Origin: Takakia lepidozioides
Lineage: Eukaryota > Streptophyta > Takakiopsida > Takakiales > Takakiaceae
Direction of reading: 5' to 3'
Length of the DNA: 64,000 bases
NCBI GenBank assembly: GCA_030704615.1
Contig: CM060732.1
Span: 82,793,171-82,857,170 of the forward strand
The position numbers were made by a program, and so were the translations under genes. The notes beneath the pieces were generated by a model. The model worked only from the letters and a program-made list of their open reading frames with translations. It did not search any database and had not been told where the DNA came from. Positions 9,501 to 20,380 of this stretch are shown here, one piece after another. Each line of letters starts with the position of its first letter. Positions within the stretch are counted from its first letter, which is position 1.

Positions 9501-11548
9501 AGCAAATGATGCAGGAAGGAGTGAAGCCCAACCGGATCACATTTGTGTGTGTCTGCAATGCGTGTGTGAGCCTGACAGCCCTGGAAAAGGGCAAAGAGGT
9601 CCATGGTGACGTAATCAAAGCTGGACTTGTACCAGATGTCATTCTGAACACTGCCCTCGTGGACATGTATGCCAAATGTGGCAGCATCGAAGATGCAAAG
9701 GGAGTGTTCAAAAATATGGCTGAGCGAGATGTGGTGTCCTGGAATGCGATGATTGCAGGATATGTGCAGCATGGGTGTGGCATAGAGGCTTTGGAGACCT
9801 ATGAGCAAATGCTGCAGGAAGGGGTGAAGCCCAACCGGGCCACATTTGTTTGTATTTGCCATGCATGTGTGAGCCTGGCAGCCCTGGAAAAGGGCAAAGA
9901 GGTCCATGGTGACATTATCAAAGCTGGAATTGTATCAGATGTCATTCTGAACACTGCCCTCGTGGACATGTATGCCAAATGTGGCAGCATCGGAGATGCA
10001 AAGGGAGTGTTCGAGAATATGGCTGAACGGGATGTAGTGTCCTGGAATATAATGATTGCAGGATATGCCCAGCATGGATATGAGCTGGAGGCTTTGCAGA
10101 CCTATGAGCAAATGATGCAGGAAGGGGTGAAGCCCGACCGGGTCACATTCACTTGCATTTGCAATGCATGCGCGAGCCTGTCAGCCCTGGAAAAAGGCAA
10201 AGAGGTCCATGAAGACATCATCAAAGCTGGAATTGTACCAGATCTGATTCTGAACAATACCCTTGTGGACATGTATGCCAAATGCAGCAACATCAGAGGT
10301 GCAAAGGGAGCGTTTGACAATATGGCTGAACGAGATGTAGTGTCCTGGAGTTCGATGATTGCAGGATATGCGCAGCATGGGTGTGGGATGGAGGCTTTGG
10401 AGACTTATGAGCAAATGATGCAGGAAGGTGTGAAGCCCAACCGGGTCACATTTGTTTGTGTTTGCAATGCGTGTGCGGGCCTGGCAGCCCTGGAAAAGGG
10501 CAGAAAGGTCCATGGTGACATCATCAAAGCTGGGATTGTACCAGATGTCATTCTGAACAATACCCTCCTGGACATGTATGCCAAATGTGGCAGCATTGAA
10601 GATGCAAAGGCAATGTTCGAAAGTATGGCTGAGCAAACTGTGGTGTCCTGGAATGTGATGATTGCAGGATATGCCCAGCATGGTTGTCATAGGGAGGCCC
10701 TGCAACTATTTGAAGGAATGCAAAAGGAAGGCTTGAAGCTAGACAGTATCACCTTCATATGTGTTCTCTCCGCATGCAGCCATGTTGGCCTAGTGGATGA
10801 AGCACGACACTACTTTAATTCCCTGAGTCAAGATCACGGTGTCACTCCAAAAGTAGAGCACTTTGGCTGCATGGTCAACCTTCTTGGCCGTGCAGGGCAA
10901 TTGGATGAGGCAGAGGACTTCATTAACAATATGCCAATCAAACCAGATGTTGTGGTGTGGATGGCCTTGCTTGGTGCCTGCAGAGTTCATGGCAATGTGG
11001 AGATGGCAGAACGTGCGGCAACATCTATTTTCAAGTTGGATGAACTGGACGCTGCAACTTATGTGTTGTTATCAAACATCTATGCTGCAGCTGGCAGGTG
11101 GGACGAGACTGCAAGGGTGATGAAAATGATGAAGATCAGAGGGGTTAGAAAGGAGTGAGGTCACTGCTGCATTAAGATAGTGCACACCTTCATTGTAGAT
11201 GACACATTCCATCCAAAATTCAAGGAAATCTATGCTGAGCTGGGAAGATTGTCTGGGCAGATGAAGGAGGCAGGGTATGTGCCTGACACTCTCGCTTTGT
11301 ATTGCATGATATGGAGGAGGAGCAAAAGGAATTTTCTCTTTGCTACCACAGTGAGAAGCTGGCCATTGCTTTTGGGCTGATCAGCACGGCCCCTGGGACG
11401 TGTCATCAAGAATCTTCGGGTGTGTGGTGACTGCCACACCGCCACCAAGTTCATCTCCAAGATTGTTGGCTCAGCAATTGTTGTACAAGATGCCAATCGC
11501 TTTCACCACTTTGATGGCTGGGTGTGTTCTTGTGGAGACTATTGGTGA
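6514..11548 (+). pseudogene. PDF-motif (OSB-like) / PLS-PPR-DYW fusion gene, DYW tail broken
   Basis: The ATG at 6514 opens a Ser/Arg/Leu-rich, acid-poor leader like an organelle transit peptide. Three diverged PDF units follow. PDF motifs are known from plant organellar ssDNA-binding OSB proteins. Each unit is split by a phase-0 intron. The first halves, WQEFF-x-D(P/R)-SQ(W/R)WD, end at 6969, 7777 and 8378. The second halves begin at 7280, 7997 and 8642, with PDFKHK intact only in the last; 7997-8129 ends at a GTGAGT donor. Unit 1 has a frameshift/stop after about 7330. The exon from 8642 continues into a PLS-class PPR tract and E domain, stopping at TGA 11156-11158. The E+/DYW region then continues: same frame to about 11300, a shift, [10 protein letters not shown], a +1 base near 11400, then CGDCH and a terminal DYW at 11548. 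No OB-fold is seen. The PPR part could still be expressed as a truncated protein. The ATG at 8552 is probably intronic. Confidence 0.75.
9150..10700 (+). repeat. five to six 303-bp tandem PPR triplets
   Basis: Inside the PPR exon a 303-bp (101-codon) unit repeats. The marker ACCTATGAGCAAATGATGCA or near variants recurs near 9189, 9492, 9795, 10098 and 10401. Each unit encodes one P-L-S triplet with the landmarks MYAKCGSI, RDVVSWNAMIAGY and GVKPNRVTF. The copies are much closer to one another at DNA level than PPR motifs usually are, which points to recent unequal crossing-over or conversion within this gene. Confidence 0.9.
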
Positions 11549-13076
11549 AACAGCAGCATCCATGAAAAGAAAGTGCACCACTTAAACATGAAGGGTGAAA
11601 GGTATCCTGAATAGTAAAGCGGCAGGAAGAGCAGAGCTGACAAACCATTTGCTGTCGCATTTTTTGTGAGCTTTCCACCGTGGATGAAGGATCATCCAAC
11701 ACCAGCAGTGAAGTCCCGGAAAAAAAGCAGTTCCATCGTCGTCTTTCTTCTACAGATTTGTATGTTTTCCTGACTCCAACATTTATTTCTCTGTGCACCT
11801 CGATGTGTTTTATTGTTCTCTCCTTCTGTTTCTCTCCGTAATAGAGTATCCAAAGATTTTAACATCTACCGTTGTTGTAAGGTACTAGCTTTGATAACAC
11901 CTGGGGAAAAGGAGGGCAGCTGTGCTCAAGATCAACAGAATCAACGATTATCTGGAACGACTGCTTCCCGCCATGGTGGGGTAGCTCTTGTAGTGTAGCT
12001 CCCTTAGTGCTAGACAGTCAGAAGAGCCTGAGGAATCTGATGTTAATTTGCGCCACAAGCGCTCTCTTAGGAAGGGCAAATCTAAGGCCCATCTTTCTTT
12101 CTTTTCTTCTAGGCACTAGAACTGTGAACACCAGCTTCTAGTCCTTCACAGCTCCATACCCTCACTGCGGAATCTTCGTGTCCTTAGCTTCCTGCAGCTC
12201 TTCCTGTTTTTAAGTAGGGGCGGTGTCCCCGCACTCCCTATCTCATCCTCATGGTCTGTTCTCCGAGGTTATTTTTTCCTCGCTTATTTCAATACATTTC
12301 CCTGGCCCTTCTATTGGCCTTTTACCAGAAAAAGAAGTAAAAAAAAAAAATAGCGGCATAGATTATTCCTCACATGACTGGAGGACGGCCGAAGATAAAG
12401 AAGGAAAGGCTAGGGCCCACACAGAGGGCGCACCATGCTGATCCTTAACAGTTTATATGCATTGTTGCATGAAACAAATTCACTACATAGAACGCTTGGG
12501 CTTTACCAACACTCCTCAATCCAGTTGAAGGAAAAGCTCCTACTTCAAGGCACAAAGATCCATCCTTAAAAAGGCTAGATAATGAACACCCATAGCCATT
12601 CACAGTTAAAATTAATACTTGAGAGATTGCTCTGCTGGCATACAACCTTAAGGATGATGCCCTCAAGCATTGCCAAGGGCCAGCTTGGCATGAATTCAAC
12701 AGACAACCTTGGTAAACACTAACAATGATGCCCATTGACTCAGGATTTGATAAAAGGTAACACCCACAAAAAATGCACCATCCCACGTGAAGATCAAAAG
12801 GGTCTGTAGGAATTATACATCATTTCCTCTTGCCCTTGGTGCCCCACAGGCTGCAACACATCATTCACTGCAGATACTACACCAAGGAGAAAGACTAAAG
12901 CACTAGGAGGTGTGACCACCCACACATACCTCCTCAGCAAGCCCTTCTAAGAAAAAAAGGGAATGGACTGAGTTCTTCCACATTGCTGACCAGAGATTTG
13001 GGGATGAGGAGACTTGAAATCAATCTGAAAGTTATTATAGCCAAAAGGAATATCCAGTGAACATACAACTAACCCT
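11549..13076. other. intergenic, nothing recognised
   Basis: Contains a short poly-A stretch near 12337 and no recognisable domain. The ORFs here are short and overlap on both strands. The lower end probably holds the 3' UTR of the minus-strand hnRNP gene. Confidence 0.4.
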
Positions 13077-13134
13077 GTGCAGATATTATCTGCCTCAGCT
13101 CTACACTGTTCTCTGACACTGAGCAAAAAAGGCT

Positions 13135-15620
13135 CTAACTCCTGCCATAGGGATGGTATCGTCCATTGCTATTACCATAACCCCGACTACTCCCATAGCC
13201 ACTGTAGGCCCCACTTGTACCATAGCCACCCCCATAACCAGCAGCACTGTAACCACCATACCCCATTCCTCCGTACGCATCACTGACATCGCTATACCCA
13301 CCCATCATGCCACCACCATAGTCAGCAGATCCATACAATCCCATATTGCCTCCATACCCTCCTCCACCCATGGACCCACTCCCATAGCCTGCAACACCCA
13401 CATTGCCACGTCCGTAGCCTCCGTCCCCATAACCACCTCCATATCCACCACCATAGCCTCCGGCCCCATAACCTCCAGCCCCATATCCACCTCTTCCACC
13501 ATAAACACCCCCTCCTGACCTGTATGAACTACCATATCCTCCGGCACCCCCCATGTTGTCATATGCTCCTCCATCTCCGTACCCTCCATAAGCAGCACTA
13601 CCGCCAGCACTGTATCCACCTCCCCTTCCGGCACCCCCATATCCTCCTGGACTTTCTTGCACTGCTCTTTTAGGTTCTGCTTTCTTCAACTCCACCTGTC
13701 AAATAACAAGAAACCACTCAGCACTTAAAAAATCCAAGCACTTGATGTACTTACTCAGTAATCCCAGTAGTCCCATGGATATATGTAGTGAACCTACTGT
13801 GGGTTTGACTTGACTTACCTACCACCAAAGACCTACAAAAGGGTACTTACGTGGGCAACTTTGCCTTGTCTTAAGATGCAGCCCAAACTACAGATGAAGG
13901 AAATGGCCACCAAGAACTGGCCCTGCTGTTTGAACCACAAATACCCAACGTTGGAGCTTATATTGTGTGGTTTGTGTGGTCTACAAAGCCACAAAATGGT
14001 GGTGTAAGCTACCCCCCTACACCAGCATGCATACGGAAACTAGCAAGACTGACAGAGGAAGAGATTGCATAAGTTGATAGATTTCTGAAAGTAGCTTGAG
14101 TTGAAAGCTGGCCATATGTGGACAAGCTTCAAACTCACACCTACAACTGCAAGTTCTCATTGCACTGTACACAAAATCCTGCTCACTTTCATCATTCCTC
14201 CGAGGGAGAGAGAGTACCTGCTTTCCACCAAGCTCATGCATTTTCCCATGTGCAAGGATGTCTTCGACAGACTGTTCGCTATCAAAAGTCACAAACCCAA
14301 AACCCCGAGAGCGCCCTGTGCTGTGATCTTGCATAATTTGATGCTCCACAACCCTTCCAAAACCGGCGAAGTAGCTTTTGAACTCGTCTGTAATTAATTT
14401 ACACAGAAGTCAGAAAGTACTTCCTAATGAACTTTCACCCACCACAGAAATAACAGCTCCAACTCAGACTTCCACCTTTACGGACATGAGAAAGAAGAGC
14501 GAGAGGGCAGTTGTCAGCATCCACACAAGCATACCATCTGTGATAGTAGGAGGTATGCCTCCTACAAAAATCTTCTTTGTTTTCGGTCCTTTGGTTGCAG
14601 AGATGTTGTCCCGAGGAACCGACTTTTTGGCCTCCACCTGCACCTCCATCTAGTGAGCGTTGTGATTCACCGCTGTGGATTCCAAGATCTTCCCAAAACT
14701 GGAACATACAAAATAAAAACTGAAAACGGACCCCTTCCGCACAAGCTCCGAAGTGAATGCACCCAAGGTCTACAGTTTTGACACTAACCGTTCTACCATC
14801 AATGACATGCTTGTCTAGGACAACACGATCGCAGACGGCTGCATCGGCAAAGGTGACGAACCCAAACCCGCGAGGATGACCCGTAGAGCGATCTTTCATG
14901 ATGACAGCATCTGTGATTTCTCCATAATCCTTGAAGTGGCTTGTGAGGTTATCTGTACGTAGTGTGGGATGTAAGTGCCCGACTAGAAAAAGAATGTGGA
15001 AGGTATCTAATCTATCTTCCCAATCACTGTAGACCCCAAAGACCAGAACCTACCGTCTGAGTGCACGGCTGTAAGTGAACAGAATAAACAGTGAACGTAG
15101 TTACCATGCAGAAACGATTCATTCAGTTGTGCACCTTTAATTCGAAACCTCAAAACCTCGGGAAACGGGGAATAGGCACGCACCTGTAGATGTATCCCAT
15201 GAAAGGCCTCCGATGAAGATTTTCCCTCTATCATGCGAATGGTAGTGAGTTAGCTACATGGGGATCGATGACCACTCTTACTTCTACAAGCAAATCGCGT
15301 CATCCATACCACAATCAGACCCTACAGCGACTGCTAAAGCTCAAACTACAGCTAGGTCCATAAGGGGCTGAACTTGCAACTAACCCTGGACACGACGTTT
15401 TCTCTGCGGAGGCGTCTGGCGAAGACTTGGCTTCGCTTTCTACCACAACGGCCTTTGGAGTCCCTCCATTCTCAAACTGCTGCTCTTCCGGCTCATCGTC
15501 AGCCTGGTGCTCCGGCTCACCCTCGGCCACATGCTGCTCCTGCTGCTGCTCTTCCAACTCTTGATTCAAATCGGGCTGGCCCCCCTCCTGCCCCCTCTGC
15601 TCCTCCCCCCCTCCTTCCAT
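13135..15620 (-). CDS. hnRNP-type RNA-binding protein: two RRMs plus glycine-rich tail
   Basis: Six exons on the minus strand: 15620-15385, 15227-15184, 14952-14789, 14649-14535, 14387-14218 and 13695-13135. All junctions are GT/AG, and lengths sum to 1290 nt (429 residues). Residues 1-78 are acidic, Glu/Gln-rich. RRM1 follows, with RNP2 KIFIGGL near 80 and RNP1 RGFGFVTF at 121-128. RRM2 has RNP2 KIFVGGI near 174 and RNP1 RGFGFVTF at 214-221. The tail from about 262 is Gly/Tyr/Ser-rich with GGYGGG-like repeats. This is the order of plant nuclear hnRNP A/B and Musashi-like proteins, which bind pre-mRNA or mRNA; the tail usually supports self-association. The ATG at 15618-15620 is chosen because upstream sequence in frame is only a Leu run encoded by a CTG repeat. 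No defects seen. Confidence 0.92.
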
Positions 15621-15623
15621 CAC

Positions 15624-15644
15624 CAGCAGCAGCAGCAGCAGCAG
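15624..15644. repeat. (CAG)7 trinucleotide repeat just upstream of the hnRNP start codon
   Basis: Seven CAG units on the plus strand, read as CTG in the presumed 5' UTR of the minus-strand hnRNP gene, ending a few bases before its ATG. Length polymorphism is likely. Confidence 0.9.
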
Positions 15645-15894
15645 CGACCCTCGTGCAAGCCAGCAACACCACAACTGACGACACCTTTGCCTCTACCTCT
15701 TACTCCCCTCCTTCCCTACCTGCCTGCCCTCTTCCTCTTTCTCTGCCTGCGTACAAAGCCGTGTAGCTCTCCTGTCTGCGAGCTTCCCTCTCTTGCTGCA
15801 CCAATCGCTGGCTATGGCGGCCGTTACCCTTACCCTACACACAAGCACCTTCAGAGATGACACCCCGACGGAAACCCTGTCTGCTCTAACCAGT

Positions 15895-16065
15895 GTTGGG
15901 CGGTTACCCGCCTGGACCGCGGTTCAGGTTCCGGTTACCCGGAACCGGACCCATTCCCTGCAGAACCAGTTCCGGAACCCGAACCGGCCGATATGAATCA
16001 GCACAGTACCGAACCGACTCTTCCAGTTGTGAAAACGGTGCCTGGGGTTCAGTTCCGGTTTCGGT
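15895..16065. repeat. GGTTCCGG / CCGGAACC-rich degenerate tract
   Basis: A dense cluster of short inverted words (GGTTCCGG, CGGAACC, CCGAACCGG, GGTTCAG) in about 170 bp. It can pair with itself in many registers. No coding explanation is seen. It lies between the hnRNP 5' end and the MITE. Confidence 0.5.
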
Positions 16066-16119
16066 TCTTGTATTCTCCCAAAACCATTGGTGGGCCCTTG
16101 GCATAACATGGCGTACTTA

Positions 16120-16504
16120 GAGCATCCCCCGAAAGACTCCGTTCAACGCCAAAATTACGTGATCGATTCAGGGCTGTTGGGTTCTGTGGCGAGGCGGCCC
16201 CTCCTCGCACACACCCTTACCCCTGAATCGCCCACGCTATCCCCCGCAGCTCGGCTTCCATTGGCAGGAGGGGCCGTGCTCGTTGCCAACATGCACGTGC
16301 TAGACCTGGGCATGGTCACGTTGACTTGGATTGAGGGGCATATTCGGTCCAAAATACGGCACTCGGGTTTAGTGCACAGAAAGTGCCCGCTTTTCATGGG
16401 ATATAGGGTTCAGTGCAACGGTGTGCATGTTTTCCTGCCCACCACACCCAACCACACCCTGATATTCCGTTGGCGTCTGGGTTCAGTGTAGGCTGGGGAT
16501 GCTC
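16120..16504. mobile_element. Tourist/PIF-Harbinger-like MITE, 385 bp
   Basis: Left end GAGCATCCCCCG at 16120; the right end, read on the other strand from 16504, is GAGCATCCCCAG. Both ends are flanked by the trinucleotide TTA (16117-16119 and 16505-16507), the target duplication typical of PIF/Harbinger elements. There is no transposase inside. A GAGCAT(C/T)(C/T)CC terminus is a familiar Tourist-like style in plants. A degenerate Harbinger transposase and ORF1 lie 2-6 kb downstream. Confidence 0.7.
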
Positions 16505-17099
16505 TTACAGCATAACTAGCAGTGGCGCGGTAAGTCACGCCAACGGCATTATGCCGGCCCATTTTTGGCCTGGAGATCGTTTAATACCGTGGCAGCTAGT
16601 GTAAAGGCCAGCAACATGATAGCCTCCCACGACAGACCCCCCCCCCCTCTCGCTGATGACGTCCTATGCGGCGCCTCGATGATGTCGTGCTTTTGTTAGC
16701 CGTCGTCCCCGTTCGGGCCAAAACCATTTGCTCCATACTATTGCAGCGTTCTCTTTCGTACACAAGTAGACCTTCATACAGGAGGGTAGCTACCGTGTAA
16801 GCAGTTCACGTGAGCACGCTCACGTTTTAAGTGGTAAACATGAGCAGAATCCCTTAAGCGTGAGCAGATTAGTGAATGGGAGCCTATAACCGAGGAAGAA
16901 GATGGCCTATTGCCGTGGACAAAAAAACTACAATGCACGGACGCAATCTCCACCCCATCCTACGGAAGAATCCTTGCTGGGTGATGACCATACGGTACGA
17001 ATGTGCGATGAAAAGCTGCCGGATGAATGGTTTTGAGATAAATAAGTAAAAAGAATGGATGATTGTTGGATGACTTTTGGATGAAAAATGAGCGACATG
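16505..17099. other. intergenic, nothing recognised
   Basis: Contains short GTGAGCAG-type words near 16812-16870 that recur near 18063-18115 in inverted combinations, possibly edges of a larger decayed element. No gene. Confidence 0.35.
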
Positions 17100-17660
17100 A
17101 ATGAACCATGGTGCGTGTGCAGGTGCTCAGGATTAAGGTGTCGTCAACGACATCTTAGATCCAAGTACGAGTTGCCACATGAAAGCTTACGGAAAAACCA
17201 AATCCCCAAATTTTTTTCCCAAAAATATTAACCAAAAAACTTTCAACCCAAAAAACTTTCAAGGCGAAGAAGCCTTGGCGGTAAGGCGGTGTGTGTGCAG
17301 GTGGTGGGGATTAAAGTGTCGTCAACGACATCTTAATTCCGAGTACGAGTTGGCACATGACAATTCATGGAAAAACCAAAAACCCCAAAAAAATTCACCC
17401 AAAAAATTTCAACCCACAAAAATCTGATGGCGAACAAGCCTTGGCGGTAAGGCGGTGTGCAGGTGCTGGGGATTAAGGTGTTGTCAACGACATCTTAATT
17501 CCCAGTACGAGTTAGCATATGACAATTCATGGAAAAATCAAAAACCCCAAAAAAATTCACCCAAAAAAATCTGATGGCGAATAAGCCTTGGCGGTAAGGC
17601 GGTGTGTGCAGGTGTTGGGGATTAAGGTGTCGTGAACGACATCTTAATTCCCAGTACGTG
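17100..17660. repeat. four-unit tandem repeat, unit about 150-178 bp
   Basis: The core GTGCAGGTG...GGGATTAAGGTGTCGTCAACGACATCTTA occurs near 17116, 17294, 17456 and 17605. Intervals are about 178, 162 and 149 bp, shrinking through deletions in the A/C-rich spacer of CCCAAAAA-type runs. Each core contains the inverted word GTCGTCAACGAC. The last unit runs into unrelated sequence near 17655. Confidence 0.85.
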
Positions 17661-18185
17661 TTTTGAAATGTTTATTTATAAAGCACGAGTTCACCTCTCT
17701 GCCTTCTTTAAATTTGGGTGTGAGCATTTCTCTCAACCTTGGATACCTGGAAAAATGACAAGTAACCCCTCCTCAATCCACAAAGCAATGTGGATTCATT
17801 GTTGGCAATGTACACTGTACTTTCACAATTGATTTGCAAGCAAGACTAGCATGGTTTAAAGGATTTCGGAGCTCCTACTACAAAACAACTTTGTATTATT
17901 TCATTTATTTCATTCATCCATGTCTCATTCATCATACAGACATTCATCCCTCATTCATCCCAGCAGCATCCATAACCGAGCTTGTAATACTGGCCACTAT
18001 GCGCAGTAATAGGTCTTCTAAGTCGAGTAGGCGCTCGCGGTTATAGGTGGGCAGATCCTAAATCGTGAGCAGATTTCTGCTCACGGATTTTTCTGCTCGT
18101 GGGATCTGCTCACAGAATAGCATCCCCTCTTGATACAGACACTCCGTGCAAAAGATACTTGGGACTAGGTTCTGTGGACATTACT
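17661..18185. other. intergenic with inverted TGCTCAC words
   Basis: Near 18063-18115 the words GTGAGCAGATTT, CTGCTCACGG and CTGCTCACAG form overlapping inverted repeats just before the transposase start. They could be part of a decayed transposon end. No gene. Confidence 0.35.
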
Positions 18186-19172
18186 ATGGCTGATGCTTGG
18201 AGAGCTTCTCTTGTGGATCAGATGGAGACCAATCTATTTGGTGATGAATTAGATGATGAGCTTTTCATGGACTTGCTTCTTAACCAAATACAAGATAACT
18301 TGGCAGAAGAAGAAGAGCTTGTCCCCAAGTGGGGTGGTTCCCAACTTGACAGATTACACAGTTTGAAGAGAGATAGGGTTGTTGGGCATGAAAGGATTAT
18401 GAGAGATTATTTTTGCGAAAAGCCAGTCTATGGCGAGAGGCTTTTCATACGCCGTTTCAGGATGATAAGGTCTTTGTTTATGAGGATTGTGGATGCAATA
18501 GTGGCTTATGATGTCTATTTCCTACAGAAGCCTAATGCTGCAGGTTTGATTGGGTTGTCAAGCATTTATAAATGCATTGCTGCATTGTGAATGCTTGCTT
18601 ATGGAGTGGGGGCTGATGCAACCGATGAGTACGTGCGAATGGGTGCTAGCACTGCAATGCTTTCTATGAAGCGGTTTTGTGGGGCAATCTGAGCTTGCTT
18701 TTAGGATACCTACCTCCGGCAACCTACTCGTGCTGATTTGGAGAAGCAGATGGACATCAATGCTGCGAGAGGTTTTCCGGGTATGTTTGCATTGATTGTC
18801 TGTATGCATTGGGAGTGGAAAAACTGCCCTGTTGGATGGCAGGGTCAGTTCCAAGATAAAGATGGGGTTAAGAGCATCATATTGGAGGCTGTGGCTGATC
18901 AGTCATTATGTATATGGCATGCTCAAGACATGGTGTCTGGCTCAGGACATGATGTCAATTTTCTGGTCAATGTCAAAAATTGCTCGCAGATAGCATTTAT
19001 CCGAAGTAGGCATGTTTTGTTCAAACAATTCACAAACCGCCGGATCAAAAGCGACAACATTTTTGTATGATGCAGGAGGCAGCTCGCAAGGATGTTGAGC
19101 GTTGTTTTGATGTGTTGCAAGCGCATTGGGCTTGAGCACTTGTGGGCAGCCAAAGGCAACTCTCTTTATTGA
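18186..19172 (+). pseudogene. PIF/Harbinger (HARBI1-like) transposase, dead
   Basis: From the ATG at 18186 the translation follows the plant PIF/Harbinger transposase. Landmarks are VGHERIMRDYF, FIRRFRMIRSLFMRIVDA, a LGLSS-like segment, MLAYGV after a stop, DEYVRMG, then NAARGFPGM with CMHWEWKNCPVGWQG and IILEAVADQSLCIWH. A TGA at 18588-18590 stands where an Arg codon is expected, more stops follow near 18690, and frames shift repeatedly. The first catalytic Asp, expected just before CMHW, is replaced (LIVCMHW), and the C-terminal third is garbled. The element encoded a DDE transposase that cuts at TTA-type targets. The TGA in place of Arg is what CpG decay would give. Confidence 0.85.
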
Positions 19173-19383
19173 CTTTCGTGTGATGTACTTTGACCTGCGA
19201 GCGCAATGCATTACATAGTATAAGTCATTTCTGATTTGTAATTCACATGGATTTCAATACAATATTGGTGAGCATTGAAAGCGCCTGCGTGATTGAATGT
19301 AACATTGAATGATGGGATTCAACTAGTGGTGTGTATTATGTCTGGGAAAGGGCCAGCCTTACTGCACATGTGACTCATGACCC

Positions 19384-20085
19384 GAAGGTCTTCAAGTCTG
19401 AAGATACCTTGAAACTTGCTGAAATGACAGAGTCACTGAGGGGGGGCAACCAAAACTATTGAACAAAATCAGATGCCTAAAAGACATTGTCTAGTGCATC
19501 ATGCCCTTTTTTAGCAATCAAAATGCCATCACACATCAGAATTGGCCAAGTATAGCTCCCCCATCAAGGTGTTCAAGCATGTAGGTACCTTGAAACTTGC
19601 AGAAATGGCAGAGTAACTGAGGGGGGCCAATCAAAACTATTGAACAAAATCAGATGCCTAAGAGGCATTGGCAGGGGCATCATTCCCCTTTCTAGCAATC
19701 CAAATTGCCATCACACATCAAAATTGGCCAAGTATAGCCCCTCTATCAAGGTGTTCAAGCATGTAGGTACCTTCAAACTTGCAAAAATGGCAGAGTCACT
19801 GAGGGGGGTCAATTCCTTTTAGGCATCTGATTTTTTTCAGTAGTTTTGGATGACCCCCTTCAGTGAATTTTGGATTGCTAGAAAGTGGAATGATGCCCGT
19901 GCCAATGGTTTTTTTAGGCATCTGATTTTTTTCAATAGTTTTGGTTGGCCCCCCTCAGAGCTGATGCCATCTTTGAAGGTTTCGAGGCACCTACAGACTT
20001 GATCACCTTGATGAGGGGCCTGTACTTGGCCAATTCAAGATTTTGATGGCAATTTGGAATGTTAGAAAGGGCCATGATGCACGGC
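19384..20085. repeat. 182-bp tandem repeat followed by inverted copies (foldback block)
   Basis: A unit containing AAGGTGTTCAAGCATGTAGGTACC then GCAGAGTCACTGAGGGGGG starts near 19384, 19566 and 19748, exactly 182 bp apart. From about 19818 to 20085 the sequence turns over: TTAGGCATCTGATTTTTTTC followed by AGTAGTTTTGG and TAGAAAGTGGAATGATGCC is the reverse complement of parts of the upstream units, present twice. A transcript through the block would fold into long imperfect stems. No coding content. It lies between the dead transposase and dead ORF1. Confidence 0.85.
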
Positions 20086-20380
20086 TTCCATATTACGCTA
20101 CAATCAAACACGAATTGAATTTAGTCATCATTGAAAAGGTGCAGCCTTTGTGCACGCAACAATACACATCAATATTCAGAATAATTGACATTTAAGTTAA
20201 ACCCAATCTCATATTCATCACCTAAACGTGTTACGTGATAATCATCCTCCACAGCTTGGCTCGGATCGTCCTCAATGTTATCTAGGTGCTCCATGTGAGG
20301 AACAGGTGCTAAGGTTCGATTAGGTGTAGGCAACTTGGCCAACAGAGGTGCAATTGGCACGATCACTTGGCCGGCGTAGC

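Noticed and set aside
9001-10705. Long minus-strand ORFs (up to 289 codons) opposite the PPR exon
   Set aside because: They repeat with the same 303-bp period as the PPR triplets and are antisense shadows of the coding strand.
11156-11158. TGA rescued by U-to-C RNA editing
   Set aside because: Such editing is organellar; this is a nuclear spliced gene, and two frameshifts follow anyway.
13153-13518. Plus-strand Thr/Ile/Pro-rich ORF
   Set aside because: Antisense shadow of the glycine-rich hnRNP tail.
15315-15674. Upstream Met at 15674 as hnRNP start
   Set aside because: It would add an unusual Trp/Cys/Leu leader encoded by the CTG repeat; the Met at 15620 begins the acidic region typical of the protein.
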